A stretch of 64,000 nucleotides of DNA from Pontibacillus salicampi (GTDB lineage: Bacteria > Bacillota > Bacilli > Bacillales > BH030062), in NCBI RefSeq assembly GCF_042434395.1, contig NZ_JBHLTP010000001.1, forward strand, positions 62,001 through 126,000, in the 5' to 3' direction. The position numbers and the translations under genes are program-made. Below, in pieces: positions 23,154 to 32,300 of the stretch (the first letter of the stretch is position 1; each line of letters begins with the position of its first letter). The notes beneath the pieces were generated by a model. It was given only the letters and a program-made list of their open reading frames with translations, was not told where the DNA came from and ran no database searches.

Positions 23154-24123
23154 AGTACATCATTTAAAAAAATACTTCCCTGTTACAGGGGGTGTCTTCA
23201 AACGTAAAATGGGGGAGGTAAAGGCCGTAGACGACATCTCCTTCCAGGTTTATAAGGGCGAGACACTTGGGCTCGTCGGCGAAAGTGGTTGCGGGAAATC
23301 CACAACCGGCAGAGTGCTGCTCAGACTTTTAGAAGCAACAGAGGGAGAAATCATCTTCGAGAACAAGCATGTTTCCAGACTTTCATCCAAGGAATTAAAG
23401 GAACTCCGCAAGGAAATGCAGTTGATTTTCCAAGATCCGCTTGCTTCATTAAACCCCCGACACACTGTGGAGAAAATTTTAGAAGAGCCACTGCTCGTTC
23501 ATGGTGTCAGCAGCAAGGAAGAACGAAAACGATTAGTACAAGAAATGCTATCTGTCGTTGGTCTCGATGAGTATCACAGCAAGCGCTATCCTCACCAATT
23601 CAGCGGCGGGCAACGTCAGCGGGTTGGTATTGCCCGCGCCCTTATGACACACCCAAAATTAATCATTGCGGATGAGCCCGTCTCCGCCCTAGATGTATCC
23701 ATTCAATCTCAAGTATTAAATTTATTGAAAGAATTGCAGCGCAAATTTGAACTGACCTACATTTTTATTGCTCACGATTTAGGGGTGGTTCGTCATATTA
23801 GCGACCGGGTGGGCGTAATGTATTTAGGGAGGTTGGTCGAGCTTACGGAGAGCTCTGCTTTATACGAAGAGCCTCTCCATCCTTATACGAAATCGCTGCT
23901 TGCGTCTGTACCTATTGCTGATCCAACTGCGAGAGATGAGGAGGAGATGGTACTAGCAGGTGAAATGCCAAGCCCCGCTAATCCTCCTAAAGGATGTGCT
24001 TTTCACACTAGATGTGTTGAGTGTATGGACATTTGTAAAACAGAAAGACCAGCCTATGTGGAAATAAAACCAGATCATTACGTGGCCTGTCATCTTTATT
24101 CCGATTCGACAGACCATGCATGA
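23134..24123 (+). CDS. Peptide/nickel-type ABC transporter ATPase, OppF/DppF-like
   Basis: The 329-residue second ATPase of the importer has Walker A GESGCGKST, IFQDPLASLNPRHTV, FSGGQRQRVGIARAL, Walker B LIIADEPVSALDV and FIAHDLGVV. The C-terminal extension has GCAFHTRCVECMDIC. It pairs with the preceding ATPase as a heterodimer under the two permeases. Its ATG overlaps the upstream gene. Confidence 0.94.
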   Translation: MKQPLLEVHHLKKYFPVTGGVFKRKMGEVKAVDDISFQVYKGETLGLVGESGCGKSTTGRVLLRLLEATEGEIIFENKHVSRLSSKELKELRKEMQLIFQDPLASLNPRHTVEKILEEPLLVHGVSSKEERKRLVQEMLSVVGLDEYHSKRYPHQFSGGQRQRVGIARALMTHPKLIIADEPVSALDVSIQSQVLNLLKELQRKFELTYIFIAHDLGVVRHISDRVGVMYLGRLVELTESSALYEEPLHPYTKSLLASVPIADPTARDEEEMVLAGEMPSPANPPKGCAFHTRCVECMDICKTERPAYVEIKPDHYVACHLYSDSTDHA

Positions 24124-24152
24124 TATAACCATTTCGAAAGGGGAACTAGTTG

Positions 24153-25796
24153 ATGGCAAAACGTCTCGGGTTATTTGTATTGTTAGGTATGCTCCTTCTG
24201 TCCATAGCCTTAGTTGGCTGTAATGGAGATTCAGAGGAGGAGAAACAAGAGGAACAAAAGGAAGAAACCAATCAAGAGGGAGAAGAAAAAGAAGGAGATT
24301 CCGCTTCTAAGGATACATTAATTTACGCTCGTGGCGGTGACTCTACTGCCCTTGACCCTATTACTACCACAGAAGGAGAAACATTCCGGGTAACAGAGAA
24401 TATTTTTGAAACCCTGTTAAACTATGAAGAGGATAATACAGAGCTGACTGCTGGACTAGCAAAGGAGTGGGACGTAACAGAGGATGGACTCACCTACACA
24501 TTCACCCTGGAGGAGGGTGTCACCTTCCATGATGGTACTGCATTTAATGCAGATGCCGTAGTGTTTAACTTTGAGCGCTGGATGAATGGGGATGCAGAGA
24601 AATTCCCGTACTATACGATGTTTGGCGGCTTTAAAGGCGAAGAAGGACACGTTATTAAGGAAGTAAAAGCAATAGACGACTACACTGTTGAATTCACCTT
24701 ACATCGGGCACAAGCACCATTCCTGAAAAATATTGCGATGACGCCATTTGGCATGGCAAGTCCTGCTGCCGTTGAAAAATACGGAGACACCTTTACAGAC
24801 AATCCAGTAGGAACAGGACCGTTCACCTTTTCCGAGTGGAAACGAAATGAACGAATTGTCCTGGAGAAAAACGAAAACTATTGGAAGGAAGGTCTTCCAA
24901 AGCTCAATAAAGTCATTTACACCGTCATACCAGAAAATTCAGCCCGACTCAATGCTCTAATGACGGGTGAAGTGGATTTAATTGATGGAGTCAATCCGTC
25001 CGATGTACAGCGTATTGAAAAAGATGACAACCTACAGCTTTTAGAACGACCATCCATGAATATTGGCTATCTTGCCTTTACTGTAGACCGTGATACACCA
25101 ATGGCCGATGCTAAAGTACGACAGGCGCTTAGTCACGCTGTCCCTAAGGATCAAATTATTCAAGCCTTCTATGGAGGATTAGCAGAGCCAGCCAAAACCG
25201 TCATGCCACCAAGTATTGAAGGCTATAACGATGCCATTGAAGATTATGAGTACGATGTTGAAAAGGCAAAGTCCCTACTAGCTGAAGCAGGATATGAGAA
25301 TGGCTTCTCGTTTGACCTATGGTATATGCCAGTTCCCCGTCCATACATTCCAGAAGGACAGAAAATTGCAGAAGTGTTGCAGCAAAGCTTTTCTGAAATC
25401 GGGGTAACCGCCAATTTGCAAACTGCAGACTGGGGCACTTACTTGGAGAAGGCCAACAAGGGTGATTTTGACGCTTTTCTACTAGGATGGACTGGAGATA
25501 ATGGTGATCCTGACAACTTCATCTACACCCTTCTTGATAAAGACAGCATCGGCAGTAACAACTATGCTCATTATGCGAATGATGAATTGCATGACATTTT
25601 AATAGAAGCCCAAACGATTACAGATCAAGACAAACGAAATGAGCTATATAAAGAAGCTCAGGAAATTGTACACGAGGATGCCCCTTGGGTTCCGCTCGTA
25701 CACTCTACTCCTGTCATGGCAGCGAAAAAAGAGATAACAGGATATATCCCGCACCCAACCGGTTCGGAAGCCGTAACCAACGTAGAGTTTAAGTAA
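24153..25796 (+). CDS. Extracellular solute-binding lipoprotein, family 5
   Basis: The product begins MAKRLGLFVLLGMLLLSIAL with a lipobox VGC (Cys about 24), then a Glu/Lys/Gln-rich tether. An SBP_bac_5 fold follows (LIYARGGDSTALDPITTTEG, VTFHDGTAFNADAVVFNFER, PVGTGPFTFSEW, ALSHAVPKDQIIQAFYGG). It captures peptide, or possibly nickel or glutathione-like ligand, for the importer. The ATG at 24153 is preferred over the TTG one codon earlier. It lies third in the operon. A stable hairpin follows, which probably raises its mRNA level relative to the permeases. Confidence 0.93.
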   Translation: MAKRLGLFVLLGMLLLSIALVGCNGDSEEEKQEEQKEETNQEGEEKEGDSASKDTLIYARGGDSTALDPITTTEGETFRVTENIFETLLNYEEDNTELTAGLAKEWDVTEDGLTYTFTLEEGVTFHDGTAFNADAVVFNFERWMNGDAEKFPYYTMFGGFKGEEGHVIKEVKAIDDYTVEFTLHRAQAPFLKNIAMTPFGMASPAAVEKYGDTFTDNPVGTGPFTFSEWKRNERIVLEKNENYWKEGLPKLNKVIYTVIPENSARLNALMTGEVDLIDGVNPSDVQRIEKDDNLQLLERPSMNIGYLAFTVDRDTPMADAKVRQALSHAVPKDQIIQAFYGGLAEPAKTVMPPSIEGYNDAIEDYEYDVEKAKSLLAEAGYENGFSFDLWYMPVPRPYIPEGQKIAEVLQQSFSEIGVTANLQTADWGTYLEKANKGDFDAFLLGWTGDNGDPDNFIYTLLDKDSIGSNNYAHYANDELHDILIEAQTITDQDKRNELYKEAQEIVHEDAPWVPLVHSTPVMAAKKEITGYIPHPTGSEAVTNVEFK

Positions 25797-25808
25797 CCAT
25801 TCTTACCT

Positions 25809-25836
25809 GGGGACTGTCCATGAAGAGACAGTCCCC
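25809..25836 (+). repeat. Intra-operon hairpin after the binding-protein gene
   Basis: GGGGACTGTC, loop of 8, GACAGTCCCC is a perfect 10-bp stem between the binding protein and the permease. There is no T-run, so it is likely an mRNA-stabilising or partial attenuation site. Confidence 0.75.
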
Positions 25837-25863
25837 TTCCTATATCGAAGGAGGTGCCAGCGT

Positions 25864-26871
25864 ATGCTCGCTTATTCCATCCGGCGTGTCCTTATGTTAA
25901 TTCCTGTTTTATTCGGTATGAGCATTCTCGTGTTTTCCATCATCTATCTTATCCCAGGTAACCCTGCTCAAATTATATTAGGGCAGCGCGCCACAGTAGA
26001 AGCAATAGCAGAGGTGGAGCGCCAGCTTGGACTCGATCAACCATGGTATGTTCAGTATTTCGATTATGTAGGTGGGCTGCTTCAAGGAGATTTAGGGACC
26101 TCCATCAAAACCAAATCTGCCATCAGCAGTGAAATATTCCCCTACCTTGCAGCAACCGCTGAGTTAACAATGGTCGCAATGGTGATTGCGATTATCGTTG
26201 GAGTAAATGCAGGAATTATTAGCGCCTGGCTGCACCATTCCTGGTTTGACTATATAGCGATGGTTTTTGCATTGATAGGCGTTTCTATGCCGATTTTCTG
26301 GTTAGGGTTAATGGAGCAGTATGTGTTCTCTGTCCAATTAGACTGGCTCCCTTCCACCGGTCGCTATGATGCCTCCACTGTTATGGAGCCCATCACCCAT
26401 CTTTACTTAGTGGATTCCCTTATCCAAGGGAACATGAGCCATTTTTGGGACATCGTCCAGCATCTTATTTTACCAGGCATTGCCTTAGCAACAATTCCAA
26501 TGGCGATTATAGCTCGTATTACTCGCTCTTCCATGCTAGAGGTTATGAATTCACATTACATTAGAACCGCTCGCGCAAAAGGGCTGCATAGTTTTCTTGT
26601 CGTGTACAAGCATTCCTTAAAAAATGCTGTTATTCCAGTCTTAACTGTTATCGGATTACAGGCCGGGCTACTGCTTGGTGGTGCGATATTAACAGAAACG
26701 ATATTCGGATGGCCTGGAATTGGCAGATACATTTATGATGCAATTAATTATCGCGATTACCCTGTCATACAGTCGGGCATCTTACTCGTCGCAACCATAT
26801 TTGTGCTGATTAATGTCATCGTGGACTTATTGTATGCTGTCATAGACCCACGTATTAAATATCATGAATGA
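25864..26871 (+). CDS. ABC transporter permease, OppB/DppB-like
   Basis: The 335-residue polytopic permease has the typical front (MLAYSIRRVLMLIPVLFGMS), the GDLGTS motif near residue 79, and the coupling EAA loop (RTARAKGLHSFLVVYKHSLK near residue 236), ending in DLLYAVIDPRIKY. It forms the channel with the next permease. AAGGAGG precedes the ATG. Confidence 0.94.
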   Translation: MLAYSIRRVLMLIPVLFGMSILVFSIIYLIPGNPAQIILGQRATVEAIAEVERQLGLDQPWYVQYFDYVGGLLQGDLGTSIKTKSAISSEIFPYLAATAELTMVAMVIAIIVGVNAGIISAWLHHSWFDYIAMVFALIGVSMPIFWLGLMEQYVFSVQLDWLPSTGRYDASTVMEPITHLYLVDSLIQGNMSHFWDIVQHLILPGIALATIPMAIIARITRSSMLEVMNSHYIRTARAKGLHSFLVVYKHSLKNAVIPVLTVIGLQAGLLLGGAILTETIFGWPGIGRYIYDAINYRDYPVIQSGILLVATIFVLINVIVDLLYAVIDPRIKYHE

Positions 26872-26888
26872 GAAAGGAGGCGTCCCTT

Positions 26889-27788
26889 ATGACCTCTGCT
26901 TCACCAAAATCAAATGCAACAGAGCACCCTGCTGCACCAGCGCATCCTCCCTCCCCATGGCAGCAAGCATGGAAAAGCTTCACTCGGAATAAAATAGCCA
27001 TTATAGGTCTAGCCATTGTTCTATTTTTCATACTGCTTGCTATATTTGCTCCCTGGATTATGCCTTATGATTATGCTAAAACAAACCTAATAGAGCGGCT
27101 GCAAGCCCCCTCCAGCAGCCACTGGCTTGGAACGGATGATTTCGGAAGAGACATTTTGTCCCGTATCATATATGGTGCCCGCATTTCGTTATGGGTAGGC
27201 TTCTCTTGTGTTATCGGATCTGTAATAGTCGGCTGCACGCTGGGAATTGTTGCAGGCTATTATGGAAAGTGGGTAGACATCATCATATCCAGAGTATTTG
27301 ATATACTGCTAGCCTTCCCTAGCATCCTTCTCGCTATCGCCATCGTCGCCATACTTGGACCAGACCTCCAAAATGCCCTCATTGCCATTGCCGTAATAAA
27401 CGTACCAAATTTCGGCCGCCTCATTAGATCAAAGGTGTTAAGTGTAAAAGAGGAAGAATATATTACAGCCGCAAAATCCATTGGTATGAGCGATTACCGT
27501 ATTCTATGGCGTCACGTTCTCCCCAACAGTATGACACCCGTCATCGTACAAGGCACCTTAGCCATAGCAACAGCCATCATTGAAGTAGCTGCCCTAAGCT
27601 TTCTCGGACTCGGCGCCCAATCACCAGATGTCGATTGGGGAAAAATGTTAGCTGATTCAAAGCAATACCTAGTCCAAGCTCCATGGACTATGATTTTCCC
27701 AGGTATAGCCATCATGCTAACCGTTCTTGGCTTTAACCTAATGGGCGACGGCCTCCGCGATGCCCTTGATCCTAATATGAAAAAATAA
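26889..27788 (+). CDS. ABC transporter permease, OppC/DppC-like
   Basis: The ATG at 26889 follows AGAAAGGAGG and gives 299 residues; an earlier ATG overlaps the previous stop but lacks a site. It has a proline-rich N-terminus, KSFTRNKIAIIGLAIVL as first helix, the LGTDDFGRDILSRIIYGAR signature and the EAA loop (YITAAKSIGMSDYRILWRHV), ending GDGLRDALDPNMKK. It completes the importer. No clear intrinsic terminator was seen directly after it. Confidence 0.94.
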   Translation: MTSASPKSNATEHPAAPAHPPSPWQQAWKSFTRNKIAIIGLAIVLFFILLAIFAPWIMPYDYAKTNLIERLQAPSSSHWLGTDDFGRDILSRIIYGARISLWVGFSCVIGSVIVGCTLGIVAGYYGKWVDIIISRVFDILLAFPSILLAIAIVAILGPDLQNALIAIAVINVPNFGRLIRSKVLSVKEEEYITAAKSIGMSDYRILWRHVLPNSMTPVIVQGTLAIATAIIEVAALSFLGLGAQSPDVDWGKMLADSKQYLVQAPWTMIFPGIAIMLTVLGFNLMGDGLRDALDPNMKK

Positions 27789-27923
27789 GCATTATGTATG
27801 AAATTGTCCGTTTTGGAATAAGAATACACTAAGCCCCCCTTGGGTGAGGAGAACTATCGAGGAAGTGTCTTATCTGAAAGGTACGTTTGTTTCTCCATTT
27901 CATCGCAAGTGAGGTGAAGGGTA

Positions 27924-28019
27924 ATGAAACAATACAAAGTACGATTCTACAACGCATGCAAAAAAATCACCAAAAAAATCTCCACCAAAAGAACCAACAG
28001 AACAAACAAACTCACGTAA
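27924..28019 (+). CDS. Possible 31-residue very basic peptide
   Basis: The ATG has GAGGTGAAGG about 5-10 nt upstream. The frame reads MKQYKVRFYNACKKITKKIS then TKRTNRTNKLT and stops, with about a dozen Lys/Arg and no acidic residue. It ends directly where the long interspersed repeats begin. It could be a nucleic-acid-binding or antimicrobial-like peptide, or chance. Function is not assigned. Confidence 0.35.
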   Translation: MKQYKVRFYNACKKITKKISTKRTNRTNKLT

Positions 28020-28735
28020 CAAGAAAAGCGGAGGTGCCCGTTTAGCGACGTATGAGCTGGACGCTCCCGCATGAGATAAAGGAAACACGACGAGTGTAAC
28101 GAATCGATGTTGACTTATCGCAAGGAGGGAGAGGAAGCTCACTAGTCGCTGGGCACCGCAGCTGGATCATGAAAAGCGGAGGCGACTGCTTAGCTCCGTA
28201 CGCATAAGCAAGAGCTTCGCAGGAGGCGATAAGCCTCTGGAGAAGCTATTGCTTATGACGCTAGGAGCTAGGAGCCGCAGCTAGACAAGAAAAGCGGAGG
28301 TGCCCGTTTAGCGACGTATGAGCTGGACGCTCCCGCATGAGATAAAGGAAACACGATGAGTGTAACGAATCGATGTTGACTTATCGCAAGGAGGGAGAGG
28401 AAGCTCACTAGTCGCTGGGCACCGCAGCTGGATCATGAAAAGCGAAGGCGACTGCTTAGCGACGTATGAGCTGGACGCTCCCGCATGAGATAAAGGAAAC
28501 ACGATGAGTGTAACGAATCGATGTTGACTTATCGCAAGAAGAAGCAGGAAGTCCACTAGTCGCTGGGCACCACAGCTAGACAAGAAAAGCGGAGGTGCCC
28601 GTTTAGCGACGTATGAGCTGGACGCTCCCGCATGAGATAAAGGAAACACAACGAACACAGTGAGTTGATGTTGACTTATCGCAAGGAGGGAGAGGAAGCT
28701 CACTAGTCGCTGGGCACCACAGCTAGATAATGAAT
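28020..28735. repeat. Five adjacent long interspersed repeat units
   Basis: Units of about 120-150 bp start near 28023, 28170, 28289, 28437 and 28585, each opening with AAAAGCGGAGG or a close variant and ending in GCAGCTGGATCATG, GCAGCTAGACAAG or similar. Units 1, 3, 4 and 5 share the middle (GCGACGTATGAGCTGGACGC, CCCGCATGAGATAAAGGAAA, TTGACTTATCGCAAG). Unit 2 has a different middle. The outer parts pair (GTGCCCGTTTAGCGAC with GTCGCTGGGCAC). The 27789-28800 gap is otherwise only the small basic frame and a terminator. Apparent reading frames inside are repeat artefacts. Confidence 0.9.
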
Positions 28736-28791
28736 AGAAAAGGGTCTGATGATAGGAACGGGCACCCGTTCTTTTCATCAGACCCTTTTCT
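28736..28791. terminator. Long bidirectional terminator hairpin
   Basis: AGAAAAGGGTCTGATGA pairs with TCATCAGACCCTTTTCT-like sequence (16 bp) around an inner GAACGGG/CCCGTTC stem. T-runs flank the stem in both directions. It ends the minus-strand gene at 28800 and insulates the repeat block. Confidence 0.9.
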
Positions 28792-28799
28792 GCTGTTGG

Positions 28800-29234
28800 T
28801 TATTGATCTAAATCGAACTCCTCTGCAATCTCATTCATTTTATTCTTCATCATATCGTCGTTCATCACATTGTGCACTGCTTGTGTATCGCTCGGATTAT
28901 CAAATATGTTTCCGATTCGTTCTTTCGTTTTATAGTATGTTTCTTTTGTTTTATCCGCTGCATCATACATTCCAGCTTTCATAGAATCTCCCATTCCGTC
29001 TGATAAGCTCATATGTTCTTTTTCTTCTTTTGCTTCTTCCAGTAAATGAGTGAATCCCTTCCCCGTGCCGGATGCTAATTTCTTGACCTGATCCCCTAAG
29101 TACATACTTGCTCCTACACCTTTAACAAGTGCCTTTCTTGTTCCTTTTCGGGCATCCTCGGAAAACGTCAGGACGAGTACCCCAGCTGTCAGCCAGCCCC
29201 AAGGATTATTTATTGACATTAATTTTTTCCACAT
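28800..29234 (-). CDS. Unknown small protein beside the P-type ATPase
   Basis: The ATG at 29234 has GAGGAGGAGG 11 nt upstream, giving 144 residues. It has one hydrophobic stretch (NPWGWLTAGVLVLTFS) near the start, then a basic, glycine-containing segment (RKGTRKALVKGVGASMYLGD) and a long charged helical tail (EEAKEEKEHMSLSDG, DAADKTKETYYKTKERI). This gives a membrane-associated, YtxH-like look. It is divergent from the giant ATPase gene with a palindrome between them, suggesting shared control. The family is not recognised. Confidence 0.7.
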   Translation of the reverse strand: MWKKLMSINNPWGWLTAGVLVLTFSEDARKGTRKALVKGVGASMYLGDQVKKLASGTGKGFTHLLEEAKEEKEHMSLSDGMGDSMKAGMYDAADKTKETYYKTKERIGNIFDNPSDTQAVHNVMNDDMMKNKMNEIAEEFDLDQ

Positions 29235-29298
29235 AAACGGTAATGCCTCCTCCTCTATATTTAAATAACATTTCATTAGGATGGGTCAGATTCGACGT

Positions 29299-29329
29299 TT
29301 TTATACACGGCACAATACCGCGTATAAAA
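29299..29329. promoter_or_regulatory. Palindrome between the divergent ATPase-cluster genes
   Basis: TTTTATAC (29299-29306) and GTATAAAA (29322-29329) are perfect arms with inner CGG/CCG pairing and a 7-nt centre. This is a good operator for a dimeric regulator of both directions. Confidence 0.6.
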
Positions 29330-29385
29330 TCTTTAGAATTACTTAACAATAGCTTTATGAACTACAACATAGAGGAAGATGTATT

Positions 29386-32300
29386 TTGGATACAGCAAGC
29401 ATACAAAAACGGTCCTTCCATGCAGGAAATGGCAGGGTCCGTTTTCAGTTATATGACCTTGAAGACAATACAGGCATTAAACACAAATTTGAGAAGATCT
29501 TTGCAAGTCTTCCTGGGGTAGAGCAGGTTACAGCCAGTACGGTATCTGGGAAGGTGCTTATACAATTTCAAGAATCCATTCTTTCTCTAGAAAAATTATC
29601 CAAATTAGTGGAGTCTTTTGAGAAAGCTTGGTTCTACAAGAAGCATAAGCCCCTGTACGAGAAAGCTACGTCGATAAAGGAAGTTGTCTCTCCTGAGATA
29701 CAGCAGGAAGTTGCTGCAACAGCAGAAAGCACCTTAGACCGCTTTCCATTTATGCCAAGGAATGGCTGGAAGTCTCGAACTCTCCCCTTTGCTGTTATGG
29801 CATCCATGGGCGGGATGTTCTTTTTCACTGTAAAACGGTGGATATGGGGTTCGTCTGCTCTGGCAGTCCACCCTATCCCGTTCTATTTAAGTGCGGCCAC
29901 AGCCATTGTAACTGGCTATCCTTTCTTCAAACGAAGCATAGATTTGGCGAATAGGAAAAAACCACAGTGGAAAATAGATTGGCTGCTGGGAGCAAGCTCT
30001 CTAGCATTGGCACTTATTCGGGAAAATGTTGTTGTATTAGGCGGTCTAGCTATTTTAAATACGCTTAACTGGAAGCGGCAAAAAGCTGCTATTCAGGATT
30101 CGTATTTAGAAGAATCTCCTGTGTTACCAGAAATCAGCAGATACAATAACCGAATGGGGAAGCTTGGTTTCCTTGCGGCAGGAGTTAATCTCCTACTGAC
30201 ACGTAATCCTTTTACCACGCTTGGATTACTACTCGCTGCAAATCCACGCCCATCTCGTATTGCTTCAGAATTCTCTTGGAATCAAGCTGCTTTACATGCT
30301 AAGGAGAATAATTGGATAGTGCCGGATAACGGTTCTATGTACCAATTATCCCAAGTCCATACCATTATTACAGAGGACCCGTCCGTCCTCATAGAAAATG
30401 GTGTCGTGAAGCCAGAAGCCCACGCTCTGCTTCACACCTTACCAGAAAAAACGAATGTAATTATTGGTAGTAAGAAGAAAGATTTGCAAGCCCAGCAGCA
30501 GGCTGAAGAGGCGCGTTACATTGTAGCCTCGATGTATCCTGAGCTGTGCATTCACGATACTAATACGTCCTATCCTGCCGAACGAGAGCGAGCTCTGGTG
30601 ATCACTAATAATGGAGATACTCCGTTAACAAAGCTTGCCTCCTATTATCCATCCGTTGATGCAAGTCGTATAGCTGAGCTTGCTGCTAGTATGGAACGGG
30701 CTCGCAGGATAAGAAGAACAAATCGTAATCAGCTTCGCGCTACAAAAGCGTGGAATATTATTGGCAGTATATTAGCCTTATCTAGAAGGTTCAGCGCACC
30801 AGTAATCAATTTGATGGCCGATTCACTTATTCTCATGTTCCTTTCTCATAACCAAAAGGATATAAATCCGAAAGAGAAGAACACACTCTTTTCCACAAAG
30901 GAACAAACCGCTTCCGCTTTAGAAGCAGATGCACCCGTGTTTACCTGGCATGCACAAGAAGAGCAGCAGTTAGTAACAGACTTTCATACGAATATAGATA
31001 ATGGCCTATCTGCTCTTCAGGTAAAAAAGAAACGCCTGAAGCACGGCAGAAATGAATGGGCCATGAAGGAAAAGCCTCACTGGATAAGGACATATGCTAA
31101 TCAACTAAAAGAGTTCACGACCATTATCCTTGCTGGCACCGCATTCATCAGTATGCTCCAAGGTCACTTGTTCGACGGGATGGTCATGGGTTCTATATTG
31201 TTAGCTAACGCAGCTATCGGAGCATATCAGGAACGGAAAGCCGCCAATCTGTTAGACAGTGTGAACGACTTCACCCCTCCTATATCGAAAACCATTCGCA
31301 ACGGAAAAGAATTAGAAATTCCAGCAACTGAGCTCGTTCCTGGTGATATTGTTGTGCTAGAGGCAGGAGACCGCGTTCCGGCTGACGTCCGTCTCGTCCA
31401 AAGCTGGAACCTGGAGGTAAATGAATCGGCTTTGACAGGAGAGTCATTACCTGTACCGAAAACAGTCGGTATTTTAGATCCGACAACAACTATAGCTGAT
31501 CGCTCCAACATGATGTTCATGGGAACGGACGTTACCCGTGGTAGAGGCAAAGCGATTGTGGTCGGGACAGGGACGAGTACAGAAATGGGACATTTATTTG
31601 TTCTTTTATCGGAAGAGGAAGAAGAAAAGACCATGCTACAGGAGCAAGTAGACTCTGTCAGTAAACGGTTTCTTAAGATTGCTCTCTTCACAGGAGGGTT
31701 AGTCTTCCTAACAGGAATCATTCGAGGCATGATGTTTGGCGAAATGCTAACGACCTCTGTCGCTTTGGCAGCTTCTGCAATTCCAGAGGGCTTACCTGTA
31801 ACGATTACCATAGCACTGAGCGCAGGTGTTTTAAGGTTATCCAAGAAGAAGGCAGTTACCCGCCGATTAAGTGCCCTCGAATCAATGGGCCGCGTCACCG
31901 TTATTTGCACGGACAAGACAGGCACACTTACCAAAAATGAGATGACTGTAACAAATGTTGCTACCCCGTCCACAGCATTTGAAGTATCAGGAAATGGCTA
32001 TACCCCTGAAGGTGATATTACAAGTGATGAGGTAATACCAGACCAATCTAAGGAACTGGACGACCTTGTCAAAATAGGGTGGCTCTGTCAAAATACCTCT
32101 CTCTATCAGGAGGAGGAAGAATGGAAAGTGAAAGGGGATCCAACAGAAGCAGCTATCATCACGCTTGGTCGAAAACATGGCTATGCAAGCGAGCATTTCC
32201 ATGAATGGCATAGAGTTCACGAAATCCCCTTTGATTCGCAAAGAGGAATGATGTCCGTAGTATGTAAGGAACATAAAGATCATAAAGATTGTTATGTGAT

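Noticed and set aside
28308..28778. Long minus-strand open frame with repeated SSCGAQRLV and FVVFPLSHAGASS segments
   Set aside because: It lies wholly inside the multi-copy repeat block, its amino-acid repeats mirror the DNA repeats, and it has no ribosome site.
29243..29521. Plus-strand frame starting before the ATPase gene in another frame
   Set aside because: It overlaps the ATPase start with no ribosome site and no family resemblance.
31227..31973. 248-codon minus-strand frame within the ATPase gene
   Set aside because: It is a shadow of a strongly conserved P-type ATPase region, with no start signals.
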